DNA of 64,000 nucleotides from Brucella sp. 21LCYQ03 (GCF_023554105.1 NZ_JAMJWE010000006.1:124001-188000), one strand, 5' to 3'; positions 18,146 to 28,583 are shown, numbered from the stretch's first letter. The notes: a model not told the origin generated them from the letters alone. Numbers and translations: made by a program.

Positions 18146-20512
18146 TTAGAACTTGGTCGAAACACCAAAGTTGAAATTCTGAACCTTATCGGTGTCAGCC
18201 TTAGCAACCGGGAATGCGTAATCGAAGCGCAACGGACCAAATGGCGATGCCCACATGAGGCTGAGACCAACCGAAGCGCGAAGCTTCTTGTCGTCGCCTT
18301 GAACGTCCGGCGTATTATTACCATACAGCGTTGCAGCGTCGGCAAAGAATGCACCACGAACGCCAAGGCTATCCGGAATCAAAGGCATCGGGAATTGAAC
18401 TTCAGCCGTAGCGTTGGCATAGGTCGTTCCACCGAGCCAATAACGGTTGCCGTTGCCCGCATCCTGATAAGGGCCAATACCATTGAACTTGAAGCCGCGG
18501 ATCATATCTGAGTTGTTCTTAAACAAATCGAAGATACGAACACCATCATTGCCGAATTCGTGGATATAACCACCGCCGACACCCAGCATACCGACAATGT
18601 CAGCTTCTTGTGCGAGGGTCTGATAGTAGTTACCCTTGAAGGTCGTCTTGATGTACTTCGCATCACCACCCAGACCAGCAAACTCCTGATTGAACTTCGC
18701 ATAAATACCATCATGCGGGTTCTTCATGTCATCAATGGAATTATAGGTCAGCGAGTAGCTGATCGACGAACGCAACCATGGGCTATAATCACCTGCTTCA
18801 ATAAGTGCAGGCGCATAATAATTTATATCTGGGTTGCCCTGAGCGTCCGTGACGTACAGGTCATACTTTTCCTGAACGAGGTTGTACGCCAGACCAGCCG
18901 AGAAGTTATCGGTAATCGGAAGACCGAAACGAATCGTTCCACCTGTCTGCTCAACATCGTAACGACCGCCACTGCTGACGCGGTATGAACGACGGAATAC
19001 ATCGAAGCCAGCTGACATGCGATAGCCGAGGAAATAAGGCTCAGTGAACGACAATGCGTAGTTACGCATTTCATCCTGACCTGCACCCGCACTGATACGA
19101 ACGAACTGGCCGCGACCAAGGAAGTTACGCTCGGTTATTGCAGCTTCAACCTGCGCACCCGGCGAATCGCCACCCGTTGTATAACCACCACCGATGGAAA
19201 ATTCACCGGTCGACTTTTCGACAACATCCACAATCAGAACAACCTGATCAGGCTCTGCACCCGGAGCGGTCGAAACATTGACTGTCTGGAAGAAGTCGAG
19301 CGCTTCAAGACGACGCTTTGCGCGCTGAACCATGACCTGATTGAAGGCGTCGCCTTCATTCATATCGAATTCGCGACGGATGACGTAATCACGGGTCTTG
19401 TCGTTGCCACGGATTTCAATGCGCTCAACATAAGCGCGTGGACCCTGATCAACGCTATAAACCAGCGAAATCGTGTTGTTTTCAAAGTCACGATCGCCAC
19501 GAGGCTCAACCTTGGCAAACGCATAACCGCTACCGGCAACGTTTTCGGTGATCGCAGTTACCGAATCTTCAACTTCCTTAGCGCTGTAAGGCTTGCCAGA
19601 ATGCGTCTTCACAAGACGATCCAAAGCCTGCGTATCAACACCATCGACAGTGCTTTCAACAGTTACATTGCCAAAATTATAACGCTGACCTTCATCGACA
19701 TTGATCGTAATCGTGTACTCGTTTGTCGAGGGATCAAGCGTGGCATTCGATGAAAGCACGCGGAAATCTGCATAACCACGGTTGTAATAGAAACGACGCA
19801 GCGCCTCTTCATCAGCCTGCAAACGGCCTTCATCGTAAACGTCATTACGGGTCAACCACGACAGCGGGTTCGAACGCTTGGTGGAGATGACATCGCGCAG
19901 ACGGCGCGAACCGTAAGCATTATTGCCGACAAAATTAATGTCGGCAATCTTGGTACGACCGCCTTCAGTGATCTCATAGACCACATTGACGCGACCTTGG
20001 CCAAGATCAACGGTACGTGCATTCACGATCGCATCGCTGCGCCCGATATGTGCATAAGCACCCTTGATGGCTTCCTTATCAGCTTCCATGACTGCAGCAT
20101 CATAAGGCGAACGCGCCTTGAGCTGAACAGCACGTGCCAGATCAGGATCTTTGATCTTCTTATTGCCCTGGAACAGGACGTTGTTGACGACCGAACGCTC
20201 ATCAACATGAACAACGAGCGTGCTACCGGACTGGTTGATGCGAACATCAGAGAACAGGCCCATTGCATAGAGACGCTTTACAGCTTCATCAATGTCATTG
20301 GCGTTGAAAGCTTTGCCCGGCTGAATGCCGATATTATCACGGACCGTCTGCGCATCGACACGCGCGTTGCCGCGCACTTCAATGCGATTGACAACAGCAG
20401 CATGAGCAGCAGTGACCGATGCAAGAGAAAGCGCAGCCGAACCTGAAGCTACCAGAGCAACTGACATGGCGAGCGCTGAAGCGGCACCAAAGAATTTAGA
20501 ACTTGCCGTCAT
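18146..20512 (-). CDS. bamA: Outer membrane assembly factor BamA
   Basis: A 788-residue Omp85-family protein that inserts beta-barrel proteins into the outer membrane. A signal peptide (hydrophobic run then TAAHAAVVNRIEVRGN) is followed by five POTRA repeats to about residue 420 and then a 16-strand barrel. The last residues, FNFGVSTKF, end in Phe as outer-membrane barrels do, and the barrel contains the family segments LGRGQFVRIS and GPLRFDYAFPV. Upstream is a 324-bp gap before rseP that contains a perfect hairpin, so bamA may have its own promoter. Confidence 0.95.
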   Translation of the reverse strand: MTASSKFFGAASALAMSVALVASGSAALSLASVTAAHAAVVNRIEVRGNARVDAQTVRDNIGIQPGKAFNANDIDEAVKRLYAMGLFSDVRINQSGSTLVVHVDERSVVNNVLFQGNKKIKDPDLARAVQLKARSPYDAAVMEADKEAIKGAYAHIGRSDAIVNARTVDLGQGRVNVVYEITEGGRTKIADINFVGNNAYGSRRLRDVISTKRSNPLSWLTRNDVYDEGRLQADEEALRRFYYNRGYADFRVLSSNATLDPSTNEYTITINVDEGQRYNFGNVTVESTVDGVDTQALDRLVKTHSGKPYSAKEVEDSVTAITENVAGSGYAFAKVEPRGDRDFENNTISLVYSVDQGPRAYVERIEIRGNDKTRDYVIRREFDMNEGDAFNQVMVQRAKRRLEALDFFQTVNVSTAPGAEPDQVVLIVDVVEKSTGEFSIGGGYTTGGDSPGAQVEAAITERNFLGRGQFVRISAGAGQDEMRNYALSFTEPYFLGYRMSAGFDVFRRSYRVSSGGRYDVEQTGGTIRFGLPITDNFSAGLAYNLVQEKYDLYVTDAQGNPDINYYAPALIEAGDYSPWLRSSISYSLTYNSIDDMKNPHDGIYAKFNQEFAGLGGDAKYIKTTFKGNYYQTLAQEADIVGMLGVGGGYIHEFGNDGVRIFDLFKNNSDMIRGFKFNGIGPYQDAGNGNRYWLGGTTYANATAEVQFPMPLIPDSLGVRGAFFADAATLYGNNTPDVQGDDKKLRASVGLSLMWASPFGPLRFDYAFPVAKADTDKVQNFNFGVSTKF

Positions 20513-20645
20513 GGGCTTTCCGAACCTTCGTTTTTTCTGTCCCCGGGGCGAATTTCCCAGAAATGCACGTACAGATACAACCGTAATAGCCGGTTTTTCT
20601 ATACAAGCAAGCGTCGCGGTTAAAATCTGTTTACTTAAGCAACCA

Positions 20646-20665
20646 GCGTGGCATCCATGCCACGC
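20646..20665. repeat. perfect inverted repeat between rseP and bamA
   Basis: GCGTGGCATCCATGCCACGC can form a 7-bp stem with a six-base loop (9 bp are complementary). It sits in the otherwise empty 324-bp rseP-bamA gap. A weaker hairpin, TTCCCG with CGGGAA (20812-20831), lies directly after the rseP stop. Neither has a T tract. No ORF in the gap looks real. Confidence 0.5.
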
Positions 20666-20836
20666 GATTTAATAGTTATGGTAAACAAAACACTACGCTT
20701 TTCCAGTCCTCACTCCAAAACTTCATTTCTGATTAACACCTCTGCACAGCTTTTGGCCAAAGAGGTGCTTATGCGGTAGAGAGCCTCGCCAAATTGGCAG
20801 CGCGACCCGGTTTCCCGTCAATATCCGGGAAGTGAT

Positions 20837-21976
20837 TTAGCAGGCAAAGAGGTCATTGAAAAGCACAAACCCCATGAAGCCCATAACTACGAGGAAGCCT
20901 ACGCGATAAAAAAGCTCCTGCGCGCGAACCGACACCGGACTGCCCTTAATCGCTTCCACAGCATAGAAAACCAGATGCCCACCATCGAGTGGCGGCAGTG
21001 GAAACAGGTTCAAAAGCCCGATACCAATGGAAAGCATGGCAGTCAGCTGAATAAGCCAGTCAAACCCCTGACTTGCGGCCTTACCCGCCATATTCGCAAT
21101 CTTTACCGGGCCACCAAGCTGACACTTGTCTTCACGCCCAACAGCGAAGCGCTGAAAAAACTCACCCGTGCGGCTGATAATATGTCCGGTTTCAACAATG
21201 GCCTGCCCTACTGATTCGAGGAGACCATATTCAATACGCCGAAAATTGCCGACTGCTTGCGTGGTTTCAACGCCGATAGCACCCATCTTCACATTGTTGC
21301 CAAGCGGGTCTGTACGTTCGACGAGCGCAGGCGTGGCCTTAAGATCGACCATCTTGCCGCCGCGTTCGACTGTAAATTCCAGCTCGTCACCAGAGCGGCC
21401 AGACACGATCCGCTGCACGTCCGAAAAAGTCGTAATTTTCTGGCCTTCAACACTGATAAAACGGTCGCCCGGCTCAAAACCTGCCGCAGCCGCAGGACTG
21501 TTTGGCTGCACGCCCGCGACTAGCGGATCAGCAATCTGCCGACCATACATGGCGAAGAATACGCTGAAAATAACGACGGTAAGAATAATGTTGAATGCAG
21601 GACCTGCAAAAACAGTCGCTGCACGCTTCCAGACAGGCTGTCCGGGGAACGCCCTGCTCTGCTCATCTGGCGAAAGCTTGGAAACATCAACACCAACCGG
21701 CGAGCTCGTGGCGTCTTCATCACCGATGAACTTCACGTAGCCACCGAGAGGAATCGCCGAAAGTTTCCAGCGCGTGCCATGCTTATCAGTAAAGCCAATA
21801 AGTTCGGGGCCAAAGCCAATGGAAAATGCACTCGCGCCAATGCCGCACCAGCGACCGACGAGATAGTGCCCCATTTCATGCACAAAAACGACAACCGTCA
21901 GCACAAACAGAAATGGAATTATGGTTCCCACAAGCAGACTTTCGCTGCCGATAAAAAAGGCGAGAGCCTCCTGCAA
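20837..21976 (-). CDS. rseP: RIP metalloprotease RseP
   Basis: A 379-residue site-2-type intramembrane zinc protease. The zinc motif HEMGH is at residues 33-37 (VFVHEMGHYLVGRW) in the first membrane helix, and the third ligand lies in NLFPLPPLDGGH near the C terminus. One PDZ domain is visible between (PNSPAAAAGFEPGDRFISV), where E. coli RseP has two. It cleaves membrane-anchored anti-sigma factors and leftover signal peptides; the substrate here is not known. It follows cdsA by 28 bases, in the order conserved across proteobacteria. Confidence 0.93.
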   Translation of the reverse strand: MQEALAFFIGSESLLVGTIIPFLFVLTVVVFVHEMGHYLVGRWCGIGASAFSIGFGPELIGFTDKHGTRWKLSAIPLGGYVKFIGDEDATSSPVGVDVSKLSPDEQSRAFPGQPVWKRAATVFAGPAFNIILTVVIFSVFFAMYGRQIADPLVAGVQPNSPAAAAGFEPGDRFISVEGQKITTFSDVQRIVSGRSGDELEFTVERGGKMVDLKATPALVERTDPLGNNVKMGAIGVETTQAVGNFRRIEYGLLESVGQAIVETGHIISRTGEFFQRFAVGREDKCQLGGPVKIANMAGKAASQGFDWLIQLTAMLSIGIGLLNLFPLPPLDGGHLVFYAVEAIKGSPVSVRAQELFYRVGFLVVMGFMGFVLFNDLFAC

Positions 21977-22004
21977 ATTACCACTCCTACAAATTTACGC
22001 GCGG

Positions 22005-22817
22005 TCAGAAACTAAAAAAGATGGCTGATGGAACATCTGGCTCGGCCATGATAGCCCCAAACAGGTAAAGAAGTGCCGCTGCTGCAACCAAACCATCAAC
22101 ACGATCCAGCACTCCACCATGTCCCGGCAATAGTCGGCCCGAATCTTTTGCACCAAACTGTCGCTTTACCCATGATTCTGCCAGATCGCCGATCTGAGAA
22201 ATGATGGACAACAACAATGCCAATAATGGCACAATCCAACTACCCGGCGCGGCAACAAGCGATGCAACAAGAATACCACCGGCAACTGCCGCAGCTGCTC
22301 CGCCAAGCGCACCGGACCACGTTTTATTCGGCGAAAAGCGTGGTGCAAGCTTAGGGCCACCCAAAGCGCGCCCATTGAAATAGGCTGCAATGTCGGTTGA
22401 CCAGACCACGGCGAAAAGAAAACAGATAGCTGTAAAGCCAAACGGCTCATCGCCACGCAGCAGCGAAAGCGAAATTGCAGAGAAACCCGCGTAGAAAAGG
22501 CCGCTTGCAGGCCATCCGCGACCATTCTTCCACTGTGTAATCAGCAGAACAATCGTACCTATGGCCAGCACGCCAATCGTAAGCAAGGCACCACGATCAA
22601 GAATCAGAAGAATAGACGTAAGGATTAACCAGCCCCAACCAAACAGTCGGGAAAATGTCGTCTGCTTGGTCGCACTCAGCTCCGTCCACTCGTAAAACAT
22701 CGCAAGACCGATAGCGATTGCGAACAGCGTGAAGCCAAGCCCCCCAACCCAGGTTAGCCAAAGGGCAGCAGTTCCAAGAACAATCGCGGTCAGAATACGA
22801 GTTTGCAGATTTGACAT
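22005..22817 (-). CDS. cdsA: Phosphatidate cytidylyltransferase
   Basis: A 270-residue inner-membrane enzyme making CDP-diacylglycerol from phosphatidate and CTP, the branch point to phospholipids. It has about seven membrane helices and the family segment SPNKTWSGALGG, plus the C-terminal signature LPGHGGVLDRVDGLV. The start MSNLQTRI is preferred over a frame 28 codons longer because GAAAGG lies about 6 bases upstream and the longer version would run into uppS. Confidence 0.94.
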   Translation of the reverse strand: MSNLQTRILTAIVLGTAALWLTWVGGLGFTLFAIAIGLAMFYEWTELSATKQTTFSRLFGWGWLILTSILLILDRGALLTIGVLAIGTIVLLITQWKNGRGWPASGLFYAGFSAISLSLLRGDEPFGFTAICFLFAVVWSTDIAAYFNGRALGGPKLAPRFSPNKTWSGALGGAAAAVAGGILVASLVAAPGSWIVPLLALLLSIISQIGDLAESWVKRQFGAKDSGRLLPGHGGVLDRVDGLVAAAALLYLFGAIMAEPDVPSAIFFSF

Positions 22818-22848
22818 TGATACCTTTCGATAAAGCGGGCAAGCCGCG

Positions 22849-23604
22849 TCACACAGCTGCACCATTGGTCGAAGGGCATGCATATTCTTCGGATTGTTCA
22901 AGTACGTCTACGCCACCAAAACGGCGTTCGCGCTGGCGAAAGACTTCATAGGCTGCATCAAGATCAGCTGGCCTGAAGTCCGGCCAATGTCCCGGCACAA
23001 AGAGGAACTCCGCATAAGCCGCCTGCCAGAGAAGAAAATTCGACAACCGCATTTCACCGCTGGTACGGATGATCAGGTCGGGATCGGGAATACCAGCAGT
23101 ATCAAGATTGGCGGAAATCAAATCAGCAGAAATAGATGACGGATCAAGCAGTCCCGCAGCGACATCGCGCGCCAGACTTTTGACCGCACGTGTAATCTCA
23201 TCACGCGAGCCATAATTGAAGGCGATGATCAGATTAAGTCCGGTATTCTGTCGCGTGAGTGACTCTGCTTCGCCAAGCAAGCCGCAAATATCAGCCGCCA
23301 ATCCTTCGCGCTCACCAATAATCCGCACACGGACATTGTTTCGATGAAGTTCAGCAAGGTCGCGCCGTATGAAGAGCTTCAGCAATCCCATGAGATCGCC
23401 GACTTCACCGCTGGGGCGTGACCAGTTTTCGGACGAGAATGCAAAGAGAGTGAGATAGCCAAGGCCGCGATCACCCGCACCCCTCACCGTCTCACGCAAA
23501 GCTTCGACGCCAGCCCTATGGCCCGCGCTACGCGGCAAACCACGCGCCTTAGCCCAACGGCCATTACCATCCATGATAATGGCTATGTGGCGCGGATCAG
23601 ACAT
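22849..23604 (-). CDS. uppS: Isoprenyl transferase (UPP synthase)
   Basis: A 251-residue cis-prenyltransferase that condenses isopentenyl diphosphate on farnesyl diphosphate to undecaprenyl diphosphate, the lipid carrier for peptidoglycan and other glycans. The signature [20 protein letters not shown] carries the Mg-binding aspartate; [12 protein letters not shown] and the downstream [11 protein letters not shown] are conserved, as are [16 protein letters not shown] and YAEFLFVP. It sits between frr and cdsA, a conserved arrangement. Confidence 0.96.
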   Translation of the reverse strand: MSDPRHIAIIMDGNGRWAKARGLPRSAGHRAGVEALRETVRGAGDRGLGYLTLFAFSSENWSRPSGEVGDLMGLLKLFIRRDLAELHRNNVRVRIIGEREGLAADICGLLGEAESLTRQNTGLNLIIAFNYGSRDEITRAVKSLARDVAAGLLDPSSISADLISANLDTAGIPDPDLIIRTSGEMRLSNFLLWQAAYAEFLFVPGHWPDFRPADLDAAYEVFRQRERRFGGVDVLEQSEEYACPSTNGAAV

Positions 23605-23639
23605 ATCGAAGCTCCCCTTGATGGAAAATCATGTCAGGC

Positions 23640-24200
23640 CTAAACCTGCATGATTTCTCCTTCTTTGACCGAAACGATCTTGTCCATTTCTGCAATGGTA
23701 TCGTCAGTCAGCTTCTGTACTTTTTCTGAGAAGCCACGGCTATCATCCTGGCTGATGTCGCCGTCTTTTTCGAGCTTCTTCAACGTATCCATACCGTCGC
23801 GGCGAACGTGACGCGCAGAGATACGGCCCTGCTCTGCATATTGATGAGCAATCTTGACCAGCTCTTTACGACGCTGTTCGTTCAGCTCTGGAAGCGGAAT
23901 GCGCAGGGTCATACCATCGGTAATTGGATTGAGACCGAGACCGGAATCACGAATCGCACGTTCAACCGCACCAACCATTGTCTTGTCCCATACAGAGACC
24001 GACAACATGCGCGATTCAGGCACAGTAATATTCGCAACCTGATTGATCGGCATTTCCGAACCATAGGCCGTAATCGTGATTGGTTCGAGCAAGCTTGCAG
24101 AAGCGCGGCCCGTACGCAGACCACCAAGGTCGTGCTTAAGGGAGTTGATCGCGCCTTCCATGCGTCGCTTCAGGTCGTTGATGTCAAAAACATCGCTCAT
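23640..24200 (-). CDS. frr: Ribosome recycling factor
   Basis: A 186-residue protein, the usual length for RRF, which with EF-G splits post-termination ribosomes. It shows the conserved segments [37 protein letters not shown] and [10 protein letters not shown], and helical domain I at both ends. It lies 35 bases after pyrH in the same leftward block. Confidence 0.97.
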   Translation of the reverse strand: MSDVFDINDLKRRMEGAINSLKHDLGGLRTGRASASLLEPITITAYGSEMPINQVANITVPESRMLSVSVWDKTMVGAVERAIRDSGLGLNPITDGMTLRIPLPELNEQRRKELVKIAHQYAEQGRISARHVRRDGMDTLKKLEKDGDISQDDSRGFSEKVQKLTDDTIAEMDKIVSVKEGEIMQV

Positions 24201-24235
24201 GCAGATTCTCCTTCAGTGCTTGGCAAAAACAACGA

Positions 24236-24958
24236 TCATTTATCGGAAACGATCGTGCAGCGTCCTTTGCCTTGCAGAATTTCGGCCAAACCGCCGCTTT
24301 CATGGATAGAATAGACTATTATCGGAATGTTGTTCTCACGCGCAAGAGCAACTGCCGTGGTATCCATGACAGCCAGTCCGCGATCCAGAACTTCCTTATG
24401 GGTAAGCGCATCGAAGCGCGTCGCTGTTGGGTCTTTCTTTGGATCGGCGGTGTAAATACCGTCAACCTGTGTACCCTTTAACAGCGCATCCGCGCCAACT
24501 TCGGCCGCACGCAGTGCAGCAGCAGAATCGGTCGTAAAGAACGGGTTGCCCGTGCCACCTGCAAAGATCACAACCTTGCCCTCATCCATATAGGCAGTTG
24601 CCTGCCGCTGGGAGAAACTCTCGCAGATTTCGGGCATTGCTATGGCAGAGAGAACAACAGCGTCCACGCCAATCTTGTGCAATGAGGTACGCAGCGCCAG
24701 CGAATTGATCACCGTTGCGAGCATGCCCATATGGTCGCCTGTTACGCGGTCGCCGCCCTTGGAAGCCACAGCCACACCGCGGAAGATATTGCCGCCACCG
24801 ATGACAACACCGACTTCAACACCCAGAGCGCGCGCTTGCTTGATATCATTGGCAATACGGTCGGCAACGGAGACGTCAATGCCAAACCCCTGATTGCCCA
24901 TTAATGCCTCACCTGAGGCTTTCAGAAGAACGCGTTTATAGGCGGACTTAACGGACAT
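24236..24958 (-). CDS. pyrH: UMP kinase
   Basis: A 240-residue amino-acid-kinase-family enzyme that phosphorylates UMP to UDP and is usually allosterically controlled by GTP and UTP. Signatures include RVLLKASGEAL, VVIGGGNIFRG, MGMLATVINSLAL and FAGGTGNPFFTTDSAAALRA. The start MSVKSAYKR, preceded by GGAGAAC, is chosen over a frame 20 codons longer that lacks family similarity at its N terminus. About 195 bases separate it from tsf. Confidence 0.96.
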   Translation of the reverse strand: MSVKSAYKRVLLKASGEALMGNQGFGIDVSVADRIANDIKQARALGVEVGVVIGGGNIFRGVAVASKGGDRVTGDHMGMLATVINSLALRTSLHKIGVDAVVLSAIAMPEICESFSQRQATAYMDEGKVVIFAGGTGNPFFTTDSAAALRAAEVGADALLKGTQVDGIYTADPKKDPTATRFDALTHKEVLDRGLAVMDTTAVALARENNIPIIVYSIHESGGLAEILQGKGRCTIVSDK

Positions 24959-25153
24959 GGAGAGTTCTCCGCAGATAGGGATCAATGAATAATAGACGTT
25001 GCGATACACGAAGGGCACCGCGTTGTCACGCGATGCCCTTCATAATCAAAAGCCTTTTAAGCATTTCCGGCAAAAGTAATTTCGACTCTTGCGCGAGTGA
25101 ATGCGGCAGATAAATCTTAAAGCGCATTCTGAAAAGAACGCGCTGAAAGATTG

Positions 25154-26071
25154 TTAGCCCTTGGCAGCAGCAGCAACTTCAGCAGCGAAGTCGCTTTCTT
25201 CTTTTTCGATGCCTTCACCGAGAGCGATACGTGCAAAGCCAGTGATCTTTGCAGGCGCGCCAATCGACTTTTCAGCTTCTTTAAGAGCGGCTTCAACAGT
25301 CAGATCTGGGTTGATAACGAAAGCCTGCGAAAGAAGAACAACTTCTTCGTAGAACTTGCGCATACGGCCTTCGATCATCTTTTCGATGATTGCATCTGGC
25401 TTGCCCGATTCACGAGCCTGCTCGATGAAGATTGCCTTTTCGCGTTCTGCGGCAGCTGGATCAACGTCAGCAGCAGTCAGAGCGAGCGGGTTGATAGCAG
25501 CAACGTGCATTGCAACCTGACGGCCGAATGAGCTTGCAGCTTCTGCGTCACCGTCGGTTTCAATAGCAACGAGAACGCCAAGCTTGCCGAGGCCGTCTGC
25601 AACGCCATTATGAACATAAGTAGCAACTGCACCCTTGGAAACTTCAAGAGCTGCCGAACGACGGAAGCTGATGTTTTCACCAATGGTTGCAACTGCGTCT
25701 TTTGCAGCCTGCGTAACAGTCTTGCCGTCGATGTTTGCTTCAGCAACTGCTTCAGACGAACCATCGGTGGTGACTGCTGCGTTTGCGATCTGACGAACGA
25801 GTTCCTGGAAAGCGTCGTTACGTGCAACGAAGTCGGTTTCGGAGTTGACTTCAACAACAACAGCCTTGTTGCCAGAAGCTGCAACGCCAACCAGACCTTC
25901 AGCAGCCGTACGGCCAGCCTTCTTGTCAGCCTTAGCCATGCCCTTAGCGCGCAGGTAATCAACAGCGGCTTCGATGTCGCCATTGGTTTCAGCAAGCGCT
26001 GCCTTGCAGTCCATCATGCCTGCGCCGGTCAGTTCGCGGAGTTCTTTAACCTGTGATGCGGAAATGCTCAT
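25154..26071 (-). CDS. tsf: Elongation factor Ts
   Basis: A 305-residue nucleotide exchange factor for EF-Tu. The N-terminal domain has [19 protein letters not shown], and the core has [16 protein letters not shown], which includes the TDFV motif that inserts into EF-Tu. The start MSISASQ follows AAAGGCGAC and is preferred over an ATG five codons upstream. It follows rpsB with a 130-bp gap that holds two hairpins. Confidence 0.97.
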   Translation of the reverse strand: MSISASQVKELRELTGAGMMDCKAALAETNGDIEAAVDYLRAKGMAKADKKAGRTAAEGLVGVAASGNKAVVVEVNSETDFVARNDAFQELVRQIANAAVTTDGSSEAVAEANIDGKTVTQAAKDAVATIGENISFRRSAALEVSKGAVATYVHNGVADGLGKLGVLVAIETDGDAEAASSFGRQVAMHVAAINPLALTAADVDPAAAEREKAIFIEQARESGKPDAIIEKMIEGRMRKFYEEVVLLSQAFVINPDLTVEAALKEAEKSIGAPAKITGFARIALGEGIEKEESDFAAEVAAAAKG

Positions 26072-26095
26072 TGTGTCGCCTTTCACGAAAGCGAA

Positions 26096-26183
26096 GGCAC
26101 ACCGGATGGGTGTGCCAACTTTTAACCGACGCTGATTGCATCGGAATGAATGAAGTTATCCACCCGTCATGTGACGGATGGAT
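26096..26183 (-). promoter_or_regulatory. two hairpins in the rpsB-tsf gap
   Basis: GGCACACC (26096-26103) pairs perfectly with GGTGTGCC (26109-26116) about 25 bases before the tsf start. ATCCACCCGTC (26158-26168) pairs, with one mismatch, with GACGGATGGAT (26173-26183) closer to rpsB. Attenuators between these two genes are known in other bacteria; here there is no T tract, so processing or partial termination is only a suggestion. Confidence 0.4.
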
Positions 26184-26201
26184 GAAAATCATAAGCGCTG
26201 A

Positions 26202-26972
26202 TTATGCGCTTGCAGCCGGAGCTTCGAGAGCTGGCTCAACAGGAGCTTCAACCTGCGCACCAACGTCGATACCCATAGCGCCCTGCTGACGTGCAATGCC
26301 GTCAAGAGCAGCACGAGCAATCAGATCGCAATAAAGCGAAATAGCGCGAGCAGCATCGTCGTTGCCTGGAATTGGGTAATCGATCTGGTCTGGGTTACAG
26401 TTCGAATCGATAATCGCAACAACTGGAATGCCGAGACGCTTGGCTTCCTGGATAGCAATCGCTTCCTTGTTGGTATCAACGATGAACATAAGATCAGGAA
26501 CCGAACCCATGTCCTTGATGCCGCCGAGAGCGCGGTCAAGCTTTTCGCGTTCGCGTTCGAGGTTCAGGCGTTCCTTCTTCGAGTAACCCTGAGCGTCGCC
26601 AGCGAGAATTTCGTCGAGCTTGCGCAGACGCTGGATCGAATTCGAGATTGTCTTCCAGTTGGTCATCATGCCGCCGAGCCAGCGGGCATTGACATAATAC
26701 TGAGCCGAACGTGTTGCAGCATCAGCAATGATGTCAGAAGCCTGACGCTTTGTGCCAACGAACAGAACGCGACCGCCGCGAGCAACAGTGTCTGAAACGA
26801 GCTTCAGAGCATTGTGCAGCAGAGGAACGGTCTGCGACAGATCGAGAATGTGGATATTGTTGCGGTCGCCATAGATGTATGGAGCCATCTTTGGGTTCCA
26901 GCGGTGAGTCTGGTGACCGAAGTGTACACCAGCTTCAAGAAGCTGACGCATGCTGAATTCAGGCAATGCCAT
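26202..26972 (-). CDS. rpsB: 30S ribosomal protein S2
   Basis: A 256-residue S2 protein with the conserved opening [19 protein letters not shown] and the segments [12 protein letters not shown] and [13 protein letters not shown]. The C terminus is Ala/Pro/Glu-rich as in alphaproteobacteria. The start MALPEFSM is chosen because AAAAGGAAAA lies just upstream; a 28-codon longer frame is spurious. The leader before it (about 180 bases, GC-rich inverted segments) is where S2 autoregulation would act, but I cannot define a structure. Confidence 0.97.
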   Translation of the reverse strand: MALPEFSMRQLLEAGVHFGHQTHRWNPKMAPYIYGDRNNIHILDLSQTVPLLHNALKLVSDTVARGGRVLFVGTKRQASDIIADAATRSAQYYVNARWLGGMMTNWKTISNSIQRLRKLDEILAGDAQGYSKKERLNLEREREKLDRALGGIKDMGSVPDLMFIVDTNKEAIAIQEAKRLGIPVVAIIDSNCNPDQIDYPIPGNDDAARAISLYCDLIARAALDGIARQQGAMGIDVGAQVEAPVEPALEAPAASA

Positions 26973-27156
26973 CTGTATTTTCCTTTTCCGGTTTAACCTC
27001 CACGGGCTGAGGCGATTGCTCGCCACCGGAGGCTGAGGCCGGATTTCTCCCGGCAAAAGCCCAATCCCGTGTGTGGAATAGGCGCGCTGTTAAACCAACA
27101 CGCCGATAAATGCAAGTCTTTCGCTAATTATAACGCGTATGGCTTCGGCTCATGCC

Positions 27157-27987
27157 TCACTTGCAGTCTGCATTTGCGGCCTTATCATCATAAAGATCGA
27201 GCTTAACCAGCTTGCCGCGCATCGAGAAATCACCATAGTCCATGGTCAAATCGCGAGTGATGCCATTTTTGTAAAGCTTGAAGTTAATGCGATAGATCGG
27301 CAGGCCATCCTGCTTTTCCTTGTCGTCGAAATAGGAAATCGTCACCGGCCAGACATTGTCCTTTGTGAACTTGCCCATTGCCTTGGTTTCATCATTCTTG
27401 GATTCCTGTTCCTTGCCGACAACAACAGTGGTCGCAACAACGCGATCTGCATCCTCTGAAGCATCATAGAGTGTCGTCTGATAGAATTTTTCGCCAGCCG
27501 CCGCCTTCGCAATCAACTCTTCCATATGCGTTGTAGGGAACTGTGTGGCTTTTAGATCAAGCTTGTCTTCTTTGGGCTTAGACAATGCGACAACGGTTTT
27601 CCCGTCTTCAACCTTTGCATCGCCACGCACTTCCTTAACCAGTTCCTTGTCGACAAAGGTCTTATTGGCAAAGCGGAAGTCTTTCCCATCAGCGCTCTCA
27701 AAGCTAGTCGTCTGCTGATCGGTCACACGTTGTGGCTGCTCATCCATATCGATGCGCGTTACAAAACGGAAATTCGTCGTATAGCCTTCACACGCAGAAC
27801 CATTGAACTCATAGACCATGCGCCCTGTAAGCCCACTAATCCCGGACTTCTCATCGGCACGATCCAATGTGAGATCGTAAACGGCGCGATGCGGAATCAG
27901 CGACACCGTTGAGGCAGCATTGGCAACGCCACCCCAAACACAAACTGCCGCTCCACTTGCCACAAACGCCATTCTCAAAAAATGCAT
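27157..27987 (-). CDS. eipB: Cell envelope integrity protein EipB (DUF1849)
   Basis: A 276-residue secreted protein of the DUF1849/EipB family, known in Brucella as a periplasmic beta-spiral protein that keeps the envelope intact. A signal peptide (FVASGAAVCVWGGVANAAS) is followed by HRAVYDLTL, a family signature. Two cysteines remain after processing, C66 (NGSACEGY) and C275 (ADCK), which in Brucella form a structural disulphide. GGGAG lies about 9 bases before the ATG used here; an upstream ATG ten codons earlier is less well placed. It reads toward rpsB. Confidence 0.88.
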   Translation of the reverse strand: MHFLRMAFVASGAAVCVWGGVANAASTVSLIPHRAVYDLTLDRADEKSGISGLTGRMVYEFNGSACEGYTTNFRFVTRIDMDEQPQRVTDQQTTSFESADGKDFRFANKTFVDKELVKEVRGDAKVEDGKTVVALSKPKEDKLDLKATQFPTTHMEELIAKAAAGEKFYQTTLYDASEDADRVVATTVVVGKEQESKNDETKAMGKFTKDNVWPVTISYFDDKEKQDGLPIYRINFKLYKNGITRDLTMDYGDFSMRGKLVKLDLYDDKAANADCK

Positions 27988-28118
27988 ATAAGAATCTCCC
28001 GAACTGTTGAGCAGCATGATAAAAAAACTCGTGGCGGAAGCGAGGCAAAAAACGCACCTTTCCCAAAAGCTTCACCGATTCTATCTATTACGGCACTAAG
28101 TTAGCAAGGATTAATGGA

Positions 28119-28583
28119 ATGACCGACACCATCGACAGCCGCCTGCAAAATTTGGGTATAACTTTGCCGGAAGCTGCGGCACCAGCTGCGAACTACGTAC
28201 CTTTCGCGCAAACAGGCTCGCTGCTGCTGACTTCAGGTCAGCTTCCATTGGAAAATGGCAAGCTCGTTCATACCGGCCAGATCGGTGATGCGCTGACGGT
28301 CGCCCATGGTCAGGCTGCGGCACGTGCCTGTGCAGTCAACATTCTCGCACAAGCGAAAGCAGCGCTTGGTGATCTGAACAAGATCAAGCGTATTGTGAAA
28401 ATTACCGTATTTGTTGCCTCGACAACCGATTTCGTTGAGCAGCATCTGGTTGCCAATGGTGCATCTGACCTGCTCGTTGCCGTTCTTGGCGATGCTGGCA
28501 AGCATGCACGTTCGGCTGTCGGCGTCGCAAGCTTGCCGCTCAATGCGCCGGTTGAGATCGAAGCCATCATCGAGGTTGCATAA
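28119..28583 (+). CDS. RidA family protein
   Basis: A 154-residue member of the RidA/YjgF/YER057c superfamily, larger than classical RidA (about 130). RidA enzymes deaminate reactive enamine/imine intermediates made by pyridoxal-phosphate enzymes. The typical C-terminal segment is HARSAVGVASLPLNAPVEIE, but the fuller active-site arginine context of true RidA (RxCVEV) is not seen, so deaminase activity is not assured. The stop overlaps the ATG of the glycerophosphodiesterase by one base, so the two are one operon. Confidence 0.85.
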   Translation: MTDTIDSRLQNLGITLPEAAAPAANYVPFAQTGSLLLTSGQLPLENGKLVHTGQIGDALTVAHGQAAARACAVNILAQAKAALGDLNKIKRIVKITVFVASTTDFVEQHLVANGASDLLVAVLGDAGKHARSAVGVASLPLNAPVEIEAIIEVA

